A stretch of DNA of 64,000 nt from NCBI RefSeq assembly GCF_016862435.1, contig NZ_BOMY01000034.1, positions 372,001-436,000 on the forward strand. The letters run 5' to 3'. Both the position numbers and the translations under genes were made by a program. Position 1 is the first letter of the stretch. Each line of letters begins with the position of its first letter. The DNA is from Paractinoplanes tereljensis. GTDB lineage: Bacteria > Actinomycetota > Actinomycetes > Mycobacteriales > Micromonosporaceae. Below the pieces are notes generated by a model. The model searched no databases. It saw only the letters and a list, made by a program, of their open reading frames with translations, and was not told the DNA's origin. Shown in pieces: positions 31,092-38,513 of this stretch.

Positions 31092-32894
31092 ATGACTCGA
31101 ACCACCCGGCGCTGGGTGATACCTGGCGTGATGCTGTTGATGCTGGCGACAGCGCTGGTCGCGATCGGGCGGCCGCATAACGCCGACGCGAAGGCCGACG
31201 CCAACCCGGGCGCCCGAGACGTCATCGTACACCTGTTCGAATGGCCGTGGGCCTCGATCGCGTCGGAGTGCACCAATGTGCTCGGGCCGAAGGGGTTCGG
31301 CGGGGTGCAGGTGTCGCCGCCGCAGGAACACGTGGTGTTGCCGTCCTCCGGTTACCCGTGGTGGCAGGACTACCAGCCGGTCAGCTATCAGCTGGTCTCC
31401 CGGCGCGGCGACCGGGCGGCCTTCGCGTCGATGGTCTCCACCTGCCACGCCGCCGGGGTGAAGATCTACGTCGACGCGGTCATCAACCACATGGCCGGCG
31501 GGGCGTCGAACGGCACCGGCACCGCCGGGAACACCTACAGTCACTACTCGTATCCCGCGGTCGCGTACGGCAACAACGACTTCCATCACTGCGGCAAGAA
31601 CGGCAACGACGACATCGTCAACTGGGCCGACCGGTGGGAGGTGCAGAACTGCGAGCTGGTCGACCTGTCCGACCTGGCCACCGAGTCGTCCTACGTGCGC
31701 GGCAAGATCGTCGGGTTCCTCAACGACCTGATCTCGCTGGGGGTCGACGGCTTCCGGGTCGACGCGGCCAAGCACATCCCGGCGTCGGACCTCTCCGCGA
31801 TCTACGGCGCGCTCAGCGGCACGCCGTACATCTACCAGGAGACGATCGAGGGCGGCTCGGGTGAGGTCAGCCCGACCGAGTACACCGGCCTCGGCGACGT
31901 GACCGAGTTCCGCTACGGCGACGTGGTCGGCAACGCCTTCAAGGACGGGAACCTGTCCGGGCTGTCGTCGGTGTCGAGCCAGATGCTTGTCGCCTCCGGC
32001 GACGGGGTCGCTTTCATCGACAACCACGACACCCAGCGCAACGGCCGGGCCAAGCTGACCTACAAGGACGGTGTCTCCTATGCACTGGCCGAGGCCTTCA
32101 TGCTGGCCTACCCGTACGGCACCCCTGCGGTGATGTCGTCGTTCACGTTCTCGAACGCCGACGCCGGCCCGCCGACCGCCGCCAACGGAACGACGAGCGC
32201 GGTCAACTGCTCGTCCGGCTGGGCCTGCGAGCACCGCTGGCGCACGACGGCCAACATGGTCGCCTTCCACAACGCCGCCGCCGGGACGTCGCTGACGAAC
32301 TGGTGGTCCAACGGCGGAAACCAGGCGGCCTTCGGCCGGGGTGCGGCGGCCTACGCGGTGTTCAACCGGGGCGCTTCGCTGAACCGTACGTTCCAGACGT
32401 CCCTGCCGGCCGGCACCTACTGCGACGTCGCGAACGGCGACTTCGCGGGCGGCGCCTGCTCGGGCACCACCTACACGGTGAGCTCGTCGGGGACCTTCAC
32501 CGCGACGGTGGCCGCGAACAGCCTGCTGGCGCTGCACATCAACGCCCGCACGTCGGGCTCGGTGCCGACCTCCGGCGCGACCACCACGCCGGGCGCGTGC
32601 ACCACGGTAGCGACGTCGTTCGGCGTGAACGCGACCACGGTGTGGGGCGAGAACGTCTACGTGCTGGGCAACCAGGCCGCCCTCGGTAACTGGAACACCG
32701 CCGGCGGCGTGGCGCTGTCGTCGGCCTCGTACCCGGTCTGGACCGGCACGGTGAGCCTGCCGCCGAACACCACAATCGAATACAAGTACGTCAAGAAGAA
32801 CGGCTCCGCGGTGACCTGGGAGTCGGGCACGAACCGCACGCTCACGACGGGTTCGTCGTGCACCACCGCGGTGAGCGACACCTGGCGCTCGTAG
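31092..32894 (+). CDS. Secreted GH13 alpha-amylase with C-terminal CBM20 starch-binding domain
   Basis: Start ATG 31092 with GGAGG at 31081-31085. A 600-residue protein with an N-terminal signal (RRWVIPGVMLLMLATALVAI) and a GH13 catalytic domain of the animal-like type: VHLFEWPWASIASEC near residue 37, region I DAVINH near 128, region II GFRVDAAKH near 219, region III YIYQETIEG near 249, region IV FIDNHD near 309. Residues about 505-600 form a CBM20 with VYVLGNQAALGNWN and TIEYKYVKKNGSAVTWE. It is a different GH13 subtype from its upstream neighbour, so the pair is complementary and not a duplication. The 206-bp gap upstream may hold its own promoter, but I find no clear boxes. Confidence 0.94.
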   Translation: MTRTTRRWVIPGVMLLMLATALVAIGRPHNADAKADANPGARDVIVHLFEWPWASIASECTNVLGPKGFGGVQVSPPQEHVVLPSSGYPWWQDYQPVSYQLVSRRGDRAAFASMVSTCHAAGVKIYVDAVINHMAGGASNGTGTAGNTYSHYSYPAVAYGNNDFHHCGKNGNDDIVNWADRWEVQNCELVDLSDLATESSYVRGKIVGFLNDLISLGVDGFRVDAAKHIPASDLSAIYGALSGTPYIYQETIEGGSGEVSPTEYTGLGDVTEFRYGDVVGNAFKDGNLSGLSSVSSQMLVASGDGVAFIDNHDTQRNGRAKLTYKDGVSYALAEAFMLAYPYGTPAVMSSFTFSNADAGPPTAANGTTSAVNCSSGWACEHRWRTTANMVAFHNAAAGTSLTNWWSNGGNQAAFGRGAAAYAVFNRGASLNRTFQTSLPAGTYCDVANGDFAGGACSGTTYTVSSSGTFTATVAANSLLALHINARTSGSVPTSGATTTPGACTTVATSFGVNATTVWGENVYVLGNQAALGNWNTAGGVALSSASYPVWTGTVSLPPNTTIEYKYVKKNGSAVTWESGTNRTLTTGSSCTTAVSDTWRS

Positions 32895-32906
32895 CGCCTT
32901 GCGTCT

Positions 32907-32980
32907 GGGCGTCCATGTTGACTCGTATTGATTGCGTCAACATGGACGCCCGCGCCTGTACATGTTGACTGTCAACATGT
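32907..32980. promoter_or_regulatory. Quadruple GTCAACAT motif: nested palindromes before the methyltransferase
   Basis: Two adjacent palindromes share one half-site, ATGTTGAC/GTCAACAT. The first is a perfect 16-bp inverted repeat (32907-32922 and 32936-32951) with a 13-base centre. The second is a 21-bp palindrome (32960-32969, one central base, 32971-32980). Four copies of the same octamer in 74 bases point to a cooperative repressor binding site rather than to a terminator, though the first repeat could also form an RNA hairpin after the amylase gene. The second palindrome overlaps a possible start codon of the next gene. The regulator is unknown. Confidence 0.65.
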
Positions 32981-33600
32981 TCTACAGTCGCGCGGTGACG
33001 TTGGAGCGGGTGCGGGACGCGTATTCATCGGCGGCGGACCTCTACATCGGGCTGTACGAGGACGGCTGGCGGGGCGCACATCCCGACGACCTGGCCATCA
33101 TCGGCGAGCATCTGTCAGGGCGGTCCGGTCCGGTGCTCGACGTCGGGTGCGGTCCCGGCCACTACACCGACTATCTCAGGTCGCTCGGCGCCGACGCGAG
33201 CGGGCTCGACATGGTCCCGAAGTTCATCGCGCACGCCCAGGCGAACCACCCCGACCTTTCGTTCCGGCTCGGCTCGATGGACGACCTAGGCGTTCCCGAC
33301 CACTCGGTCACCGGCATCCTGGCCTGGTATTCACTGATCCACCGGCCACCCGCCGAACTCCCGGGCGTGCTGGCCGAGTTCCGCCGGGCCCTCACGCCGG
33401 GCGGGGCCCTGGTGGTCGGCTTCTTCGACGGGGACGAGGTCGAGCCGTTCGACCACCGGGTCGTCACCGCCTACCGCTGGCCGGCCGACGAGATGTCGAA
33501 GCAACTGGCGGCGGCGGGTTTCACCGAGGCCCAGCGAGCCCAGCGGGACACCGACCGACCCGACCGCAAGCTGGCCGCGATCGCAGCCACCGCCAACTGA
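32977..33600 (+). CDS. Class I SAM-dependent methyltransferase
   Basis: About 207 residues from ATG 32977; GTG 32995 is an equally good start and would clear the palindrome. The SAM-binding motif I is VLDVGCGPGHYTDYL near residue 52, followed by GLDMVPKFIAHAQ (motif II), GSMDDLGVPDHSVTGILAWYSLIH and a post-motif FRRALTPGGALVVGFFDG. These fit the UbiE/Methyltransf_11 group, which methylates small molecules; the substrate is unknown. Downstream is a convergent acetyltransferase. The unusual operator array upstream suggests tight regulation. Confidence 0.88.
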   Translation: MFYSRAVTLERVRDAYSSAADLYIGLYEDGWRGAHPDDLAIIGEHLSGRSGPVLDVGCGPGHYTDYLRSLGADASGLDMVPKFIAHAQANHPDLSFRLGSMDDLGVPDHSVTGILAWYSLIHRPPAELPGVLAEFRRALTPGGALVVGFFDGDEVEPFDHRVVTAYRWPADEMSKQLAAAGFTEAQRAQRDTDRPDRKLAAIAATAN

Positions 33601-33683
33601 AACCGGTCGCCGCGACCGCGGCGACCGCCGGCTGACACGGCCCGGGGCGGCCGGCTACGCCGAGTCCGGCGGCGGCAAAGCGA

Positions 33684-34262
33684 TCAGGCTGGCGACGGCT
33701 CGAGGTCCGGCCGGATCAGGCTGTAGACGGCCAGGTCGAGGCGGCCGCCGTCGCGAGCGGGGAAGACGCTGCGCTGCACGCCCTCGAAGTGGAAACCGGC
33801 CGCGTCGGCCACCCGGCGCGACGCTATGTTGTCGACGGCGGCCCGAAGGCTGATCCGTTCGAAGGCGACGTCTCGCAACGCCCACTCAGCGACCGCCCGA
33901 GCCGCCTCTCCGGCGTAACCGTTCCCCCGGGCCCACGGGGCCGTCCAGTAGTGGACCTCGGCGATCCGGATCGACCAATTGACGCCGAACAGAGCCACGT
34001 GTCCAAGCAGCCGGCCGCCGTCGCGGGGCTCGATGGCCAGTTCCACTCCCAGGCCGTCCTGGCGTCGCTTCTCGGCGCCGGTGCACCATCCGGCCGCCGT
34101 TTCCAGATCGGCACCCGCGAACAAATAGCCGACCGACGCGGTACGGCCGAACAACTCGTCCTGCCACGCCTCGTGAACGTCCGCCGCGTCCCGTGCGCCG
34201 AACGCACGCAGGCGCAGTCGCGTGGTCACGATATCGGTCCGCGGGAACACCTCATCCGGCAT
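33684..34262 (-). CDS. GNAT family N-acetyltransferase (RimJ/RimL-like)
   Basis: A 192-residue protein. The N-terminal TTRLRLRAFGARDAADVHEAW, the central EVHYWTAPWARGNGYAGEAARAVAEWAL (acetyl-CoA-binding loop with R-G-x-G-Y/A pattern) and the later AVDNIASRRVADAAGFHFEGVQR are standard for ribosomal-protein-type GNATs (Acetyltransf_3). Such enzymes acetylate protein N-termini, antibiotics or other amines; the target is unknown. It stands alone on the minus strand, converging with the methyltransferase gene. Confidence 0.9.
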   Translation of the reverse strand: MPDEVFPRTDIVTTRLRLRAFGARDAADVHEAWQDELFGRTASVGYLFAGADLETAAGWCTGAEKRRQDGLGVELAIEPRDGGRLLGHVALFGVNWSIRIAEVHYWTAPWARGNGYAGEAARAVAEWALRDVAFERISLRAAVDNIASRRVADAAGFHFEGVQRSVFPARDGGRLDLAVYSLIRPDLEPSPA

Positions 34263-34351
34263 GGAACGAACCTACGTGATCGACACCTCCGCGGGTGCCC
34301 GCCGGCCTTCGCATGCGTCCGGCAAGGGTTGCCGGCGACGGGCGACGATCC

Positions 34352-34792
34352 TCAGTTGGTCAGGGGGATGACGTACTGGATGAATCCGCGGTTCTCGGCG
34401 ACCTTGTCGTAGAGATTACGGGCGACATGGTTGTCGTGCTGGGTGTGCCAGTACAGGCGGGCACAGCCGCGGGCGGTGGCCCACTCCTCGATCGCCTTGA
34501 TGAGGACACGAGCGACACCCTGGCCGCGAGCCACGGGGTCGGTATAGAGGTCCTGCAGGTAGCACACATCGGCGGACGTCGTGCTGGCATGCGTGAGATA
34601 GTGCGCGATCCCGACGACCCGTCCGTCCGATGTGGCCGCGAGGCCGTGCAGGACGATGTCCTTCTGTATCTCCTGCCATGCCCGCGTCGCGTCCGCCTGT
34701 TCCAGGACCCGGCCGTAGAAGGCGTTGTATCCGCGGAACAACGACTCCCAGGCCGGCCGGTCGCCGGGAGTGAGAGGACCGACGGTGATCAT
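34352..34792 (-). CDS. GNAT family N-acetyltransferase
   Basis: A 146-residue protein starting at ATG 34792 (MITVGPLTPGDRPAWESLFRGY) with GGAGG a few bases upstream. The acetyl-CoA-binding motif reads LQDLYTDPVARGQGVARVLIKAIEEWA near residues 76-101, followed by RLYWHTQHDNHVARNLYDKVAENRGFIQY. This resembles the yeast HPA3/Bacillus YjaB-like group with the H-x-x-N-x-x-A-x-x-L-Y pattern. The start overlaps the stop of a truncated peroxiredoxin frame upstream (ATGA), so translation may be coupled to that remnant. Confidence 0.9.
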   Translation of the reverse strand: MITVGPLTPGDRPAWESLFRGYNAFYGRVLEQADATRAWQEIQKDIVLHGLAATSDGRVVGIAHYLTHASTTSADVCYLQDLYTDPVARGQGVARVLIKAIEEWATARGCARLYWHTQHDNHVARNLYDKVAENRGFIQYVIPLTN

Positions 34793-35025
34793 GTTTCCTC
34801 CGGCTGGGAACGTAGCCATTCGACAACCTCGCCCGCGTGTCGCTCCGGCTCCGGGATCGGGTGGAAGACATGCTCGACCGCGCCGCCGGCGATGACCATG
34901 GTCAGGCGTCGGTACAGGGCAGTGCCGTCGGCGTCGAACGTCGGGAGCTTCAGCACGTCCCGCAGGATAAGGCTCGGGTCGGCGAGGATCGCGAACGGCA
35001 GGCGGAGCCGATCGGCCAGGAGCAT
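34789..35025 (-). pseudogene. Peroxiredoxin, C-terminal remnant (5' truncated)
   Basis: Seventy-eight residues match the second half of a bacterial AhpC/TSA-type peroxiredoxin: LRLPFAILADPSLILRDVLKLPTF, then a strand with LTMVIAGGAVEHVFHPIPEPERHAGEVVEWL. The N-terminal half that carries the catalytic PxxxT/SxxC site is missing. Sequence upstream in the same frame (…GGQVLDDAVDQPGAQPAASM) is open but does not look like a thioredoxin fold. It therefore appears to be a decayed gene, possibly truncated by a deletion. It overlaps the downstream acetyltransferase start. Confidence 0.65.
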
Positions 35026-35131
35026 CGAGGCCGCAGGCTGGGCACCTGGCTGATCGACAGCATCGTCGAGGACTTGTCCGCCTACTGATCGACGGGCCCG
35101 ACCGCGCGGGTGCCCGTGGGATCATGGGCCG

Positions 35132-35668
35132 ATGTCCGCCCACCTCCGGCTGTTCCTGGTGACAGTAATTGCCGGTGCCGCCGTGGCCGGGTGCTCGTCG
35201 GGCGGCGCCGGAAAGGACCCGGCAGTCGCGCGGGCCACCGCCACGCCGGACGCCTCGACCGAAGCTGGGCGGGACATCGAATGCACCCAGCGGGAGGCGC
35301 ATGTGCTGACCACCTTCGCGCCCGCCGCGAACGATCTGGTGGTCGGCTCGATCAGCTGGCCAGGTCTACTCGGCTGGGCGAGCACCGATCCGGCCGCCCC
35401 GGACGGGAACCACAAGATCGGGGCGGTGGTCAAGGCGGGGAAGGTGGTCACGGTGTCCGTCGCGGACGGTACGGCCGGCCTCAGCTACGGACAGGGGTGG
35501 GGCTACTCGCCGGCACCGGCGGTGACGTTTCACGCCTGCGCCGATGCGGACACCGCCTTCATCGGCGGCTTCCACGTCCCCGAACGCCGCTGCGTGCCGC
35601 TGGTCATCACGGAGGATGGGATGCCACCGGCCCGAATCACGGTGTCGTTCTTCGCCGGCGCCTGCTGA
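35132..35668 (+). CDS. Secreted lipoprotein, hypothetical
   Basis: A 178-residue protein. The N-terminus has a short basic start, a hydrophobic core (LFLVTVIAGAAVAGC) and a lipobox VAGC, giving Cys at residue 21 followed by a Ser/Gly/Ala-rich linker. The mature part has an all-beta look (GAVVKAGKVVTVSVADGTAGLSYGQGW) with four Cys that could pair. I recognise no named family. It is expected to be anchored to the outer face of the membrane. It converges with the following minus-strand gene, only 7 bases apart. Confidence 0.8.
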   Translation: MSAHLRLFLVTVIAGAAVAGCSSGGAGKDPAVARATATPDASTEAGRDIECTQREAHVLTTFAPAANDLVVGSISWPGLLGWASTDPAAPDGNHKIGAVVKAGKVVTVSVADGTAGLSYGQGWGYSPAPAVTFHACADADTAFIGGFHVPERRCVPLVITEDGMPPARITVSFFAGAC

Positions 35669-35675
35669 CCGGTTG

Positions 35676-35978
35676 TCAGCCGACGGGGCTGCCGGTCACG
35701 GGAGTGGCGCCGTACAGGGCGGCGACCCTGACCATGCCCGCCCAGCCGCCGTCGTAGCCGAGCAGCACCCGGGTGGCCGGGTCGGGGCCGTCGCCGTCCG
35801 AGCGCTGCACGATGTCGCGGAGCTTTGCCGCCTCCGTGGCGTCCAGGGAGACGCCGTGGTCGGTGCCGGTGGCCTGGACGGTGCCGAGCGAACCGTTCAG
35901 CACCACGCACAACCCGGTGCCGTCCACCTCGACGTAGTAGCTGTCGGCGTCGCACATCCCGATGAACCGGCCGATCAC
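35676..35978 (-). CDS. Hypothetical small protein (100 aa)
   Basis: GTG start overlapping the stop of the upstream gene by 4 bases (GTGA), which argues that both are real and co-translated. Predicted MIGRFIGMCDADSYYVEVDGTGLCVVLNGSLGTVQATG, then a short helix (LDATEAAKLRDIVQRSDGDGPD) and a strand-rich end (ATRVLLGYDGGWAGMVRVA). No signal peptide is visible. Function unknown. The two-gene unit encodes this protein and a single-pass membrane protein. Confidence 0.6.
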   Translation of the reverse strand: MIGRFIGMCDADSYYVEVDGTGLCVVLNGSLGTVQATGTDHGVSLDATEAAKLRDIVQRSDGDGPDPATRVLLGYDGGWAGMVRVAALYGATPVTGSPVG

Positions 35979-36223
35979 CCGGGCCGGTCGGCGGCCGGCA
36001 CCACCGTGGTGATCGCGTCGTCCACGGTGTAGACCTCCACCGTGTGCAGACCCTCGGGAAGGGGTTCGTTGCCGGCGTGGGTCAGCACATAGGCACCGGC
36101 CGAGGCGATAGCCATGGCGACCGCGCCCAGGCTGAACAGCCAGCGCCGGCGGCGGCGATGCCGGCCACGTGCGTCGGGAGTCGTGCTCGGACGATCCATC
36201 GCGATGCTCGAAGTCATGGGCAT
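35975..36223 (-). CDS. Small single-pass membrane protein, hypothetical (about 82 aa)
   Basis: Starts at ATG 36223 (MPMTSS) or ATG 36217. A basic cytoplasmic stretch (RGRHRRRRRW) precedes one hydrophobic helix (LFSLGAVAMAIASAGAYVL) and a short extracytoplasmic tail (HTVEVYTVDDAITTVVP). This is a type II membrane-anchored or uncleaved-signal topology. Its stop overlaps the start of the 100-residue gene. There is no recognised domain. Confidence 0.65.
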   Translation of the reverse strand: MPMTSSIAMDRPSTTPDARGRHRRRRRWLFSLGAVAMAIASAGAYVLTHAGNEPLPEGLHTVEVYTVDDAITTVVPAADRPG

Positions 36224-36323
36224 CAACCTATGAATGGGCCACCCCCGACGGCGTGAGTCGGCGTACTCAAACCCGATTGGGTAGAAGCTTCGCGCCGGGC
36301 GTATCGGGCGGTATGAATACCGG

Positions 36324-37232
36324 ATGGACCTGCGAGTATTTCCGCTTCCCAGTTTTGGGGCCGAGGACGTCGTCGTGGCCGCCGACGGGCGTGTTCTCAC
36401 CGGGACCGAGGACGGCGTTATCTGGTGGATCGACCCGGAGAGTTCGGAGATCGGGCAGGTGCTCACCACCGGTGGGCGGCCGCTCGGGCTTGAATTCCTG
36501 CCGGACGGGCGGCTTCTTATCTGCGACGCCCGCCTCGGCCTGCTCGCCGCCGACCTCAAAGGCCGGGTCGAGACGCTTGTCGACACCGTTGGCGGGGAAC
36601 GCATGCGGTTCTGCAACAACGCGGCGGTCGCTAAGGACGGGACCATCTACTTCTCGGACTCGTCCACCGTGCATCCGATCGACCGGTGGAAGGCCGAAGT
36701 CGTGGAGCTGACCCGGACCGGGCGGCTGCTGCGCCGGACGCCCGACGGTGAGGTCACCGTGCTCGTCGACGGGCTCTCGTTCGCCAACGGCGTTGCCCTG
36801 GCCGATGACGAGTCGTTCGTCGTGGTCGCGGAGACCGCGGAACGCCGGCTGACGCGCCACCACCTCGGCACCGGGAAGACGGACGTCTTCCAGGCCGGCC
36901 TGCCGGGCTACCCGGACAACATCTCGACCGGGAGCGACGGGCTCATCTGGATCACCGTCGCCAGCCCGCGCGACCCGGTCGTCGAGGGGCTTCAGCGGGG
37001 GCCGCTCTGGCTACGCCGGCAGGTCACCCGGATTCCCGAGAAGCTTCAGCCGGCCCCGAAACGTACGGTGCGCGTTCAGGCGTACGGCCGGGATGGGGTC
37101 TTGAAAAAAGATCTTGATCTTAAGACCGAGCGCTTTCACATGGTGACCGGCGTGCGGGAGCACGCCGGTCAGGTCTGGCTCGGCAGCCTGCATGAACCGG
37201 CCGTCGCGGTGCTCACGAACAGTGGTGCGTGA
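36324..37232 (+). CDS. SMP-30/gluconolactonase-strictosidine synthase-like beta-propeller protein
   Basis: A 302-residue six-bladed propeller of the strictosidine-synthase-like/SMP-30 type. Blade motifs are visible: AEDVVVAADGRVLTGTEDGVIWWID, RPLGLEFLPDGRLLICDARLGLLAAD, the conserved FCNNAAVAKDGTIYFSDSS, and DGLSFANGVALADDESFVVVAETAERRL. The Asn and Asp residues in NNAAVAKDG and FANGVALADD are likely metal ligands. Relatives hydrolyse lactones or phosphotriesters. No signal peptide. It ends with a 20-base overlap with the convergent lipoprotein gene. Confidence 0.87.
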   Translation: MDLRVFPLPSFGAEDVVVAADGRVLTGTEDGVIWWIDPESSEIGQVLTTGGRPLGLEFLPDGRLLICDARLGLLAADLKGRVETLVDTVGGERMRFCNNAAVAKDGTIYFSDSSTVHPIDRWKAEVVELTRTGRLLRRTPDGEVTVLVDGLSFANGVALADDESFVVVAETAERRLTRHHLGTGKTDVFQAGLPGYPDNISTGSDGLIWITVASPRDPVVEGLQRGPLWLRRQVTRIPEKLQPAPKRTVRVQAYGRDGVLKKDLDLKTERFHMVTGVREHAGQVWLGSLHEPAVAVLTNSGA

Positions 37233-37692
37233 CCGGCGACAGCCATTCCTTCAAGCTGGGTCCCAGGACCTTGTTCACGTCGTCGGTGGTCTTGATGTTC
37301 TTGAAGAAGGTGGCGTCCGCCGCCTTCTTCTGCAGGCTGTCGGCGGTCTGCTTACCGTCCGCCTTGATCTGCGCATCGGTGCTGCTCGCGGTGGCCGTGA
37401 GCACCGCGGTGGCCAGCGCGCCCAGCTTCTGCTGGGCGTCCTTCTGGGTCGCGGTGGCCGGGCCGGCCACCATCTTGCTGAGCGACTCGGCAAAAGGACC
37501 GACGTTCTTGGTGTACGCCTGACCCAGCGCCTCGCAGGATTCCTTCGTCTCGGCCAGTGCGGACGGCAGGGCGGCACCGGCGGGGGCCGGAGCGGCCTGC
37601 CCGCCACCGGGGGTCTGCCCGGCGGCGGTGCCACAGGCCGCCATGGTGCTCAGCGCACCGCCGACCATGAGCACGAGCAGGGCACGGCGCAT
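37213..37692 (-). CDS. Secreted lipoprotein, hypothetical (159 aa)
   Basis: The N-terminus MRRALLVLMVGGALSTMAAC is a lipoprotein signal with Cys at residue 20, followed by a Gly/Ala/Pro-rich linker. The mature region is mostly helical, rich in Lys, Ala and Thr (ATQKDAQQKLGALATAVLTATASSTDAQIKAD), and has a second Cys pair (KESCEAL and THHC). No family is recognised. Its start is 82 bases from the CebR-type box, so it could share that control with the divergent methyltransferase. Confidence 0.75.
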   Translation of the reverse strand: MRRALLVLMVGGALSTMAACGTAAGQTPGGGQAAPAPAGAALPSALAETKESCEALGQAYTKNVGPFAESLSKMVAGPATATQKDAQQKLGALATAVLTATASSTDAQIKADGKQTADSLQKKAADATFFKNIKTTDDVNKVLGPSLKEWLSPVTHHCS

Positions 37693-37773
37693 GACGAAAC
37701 CTCCAGGAAACGTGGTGAGGACCGTAGGCTACGACGGCCGGTACAGCGACGTCCATATATCTAAGCAAGATTT

Positions 37774-37798
37774 TGGGAGCGCTCCCAATCAGTAGGGT
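37774..37798 (+). promoter_or_regulatory. Perfect CebR-type operator with adjacent -10 box
   Basis: TGGGAGCGCTCCCA at 37774-37787 is the exact 14-bp palindrome known as the binding site of CebR, the LacI-family cellobiose/cellotriose repressor of Streptomyces. A TAGGGT hexamer at 37793-37798 lies 7 bases before the methyltransferase ATG, matching a -10 box for a leaderless message. The operator would then cover about -32 to -19, where repressor binding blocks RNA polymerase. Confidence 0.7.
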
Positions 37799-37805
37799 GA
37801 GCGGC

Positions 37806-38498
37806 ATGCATCCCGCGCGGCGGTACAACTACTGGCTGGGCGGCCAGGACCACGGGCCGGCCGACCGGGCGTCCGGTGACGCGATCGCGGCGGCGTTCCC
37901 GATCGTGGCCGAGATGGCCCGGGCCAACCGGCGGTTCCTCGGGCACAGCGTCGCCTTCCTGGCCGGGCAGGGCGTCCGGCAGTTCCTCGACATCGGCACC
38001 GGACTGCCCGCGCCGGGTGACATCGCGCACGTGGTGCCCGGTTCGAAGGTCTTCTACGTCGACAACGACCCGGTCGTGAGCGCCCGGATGATCGGCCGGC
38101 CCTACCTCGAGGCGGACGTCCGCGACCCGGAGAAGATCCTGCGCGGGCAGACCCTCGACCTCACCCAGCCGGTCGGGCTGGTCATGCTGACCGTCCTGCA
38201 CTTCGTGCACGACGACACCGAGGCCGCGCACGCGGTCCGCACGCTGCTGCGCGCGCTCGCGCCGGGCAGCTGGATGGTGCTCACCCACGGCACGATGGAT
38301 TTCAGTACGCCGGCCGGCGTCGCCGCGTACGAGAAGATGTTCGCGGCCGGCGGCACCGACGTGCGGGCCCGCACCAAGGCCGAGATATCCGGTTATTTCG
38401 CCGGCACCGAGCTGGTGCCGCCCGGCCTGGGGCCGGTCGACCAGGCCTTGGTGACGAACGACCTGAACATTTACGCCGGGGTGGGACGCAAGCTTTAA
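37806..38498 (+). CDS. SAM-dependent methyltransferase, DUF574 family
   Basis: A 230-residue protein from ATG 37806 (MHPARRYNYWLGGQDHGPADR). The opening P-A-R-x-Y-x-Y-x-L-G-G and the later AEMARANRRFLGHSVAFLAGQGVRQFLDIGTGLPAPGDIAHVV are the hallmarks of the Methyltransf_19/DUF574 family, abundant in Streptomyces-like bacteria. The SAM site is FLDIGTGLP near residue 60, with VFYVDNDPVVSAR as motif II. Substrates are unknown; some family members are developmental-gene companions. A CebR-type box just upstream implies cello-oligosaccharide control, which is unusual for this family. Confidence 0.88.
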   Translation: MHPARRYNYWLGGQDHGPADRASGDAIAAAFPIVAEMARANRRFLGHSVAFLAGQGVRQFLDIGTGLPAPGDIAHVVPGSKVFYVDNDPVVSARMIGRPYLEADVRDPEKILRGQTLDLTQPVGLVMLTVLHFVHDDTEAAHAVRTLLRALAPGSWMVLTHGTMDFSTPAGVAAYEKMFAAGGTDVRARTKAEISGYFAGTELVPPGLGPVDQALVTNDLNIYAGVGRKL

Positions 38499-38513
38499 CG
38501 TTCACGTGCTTGG

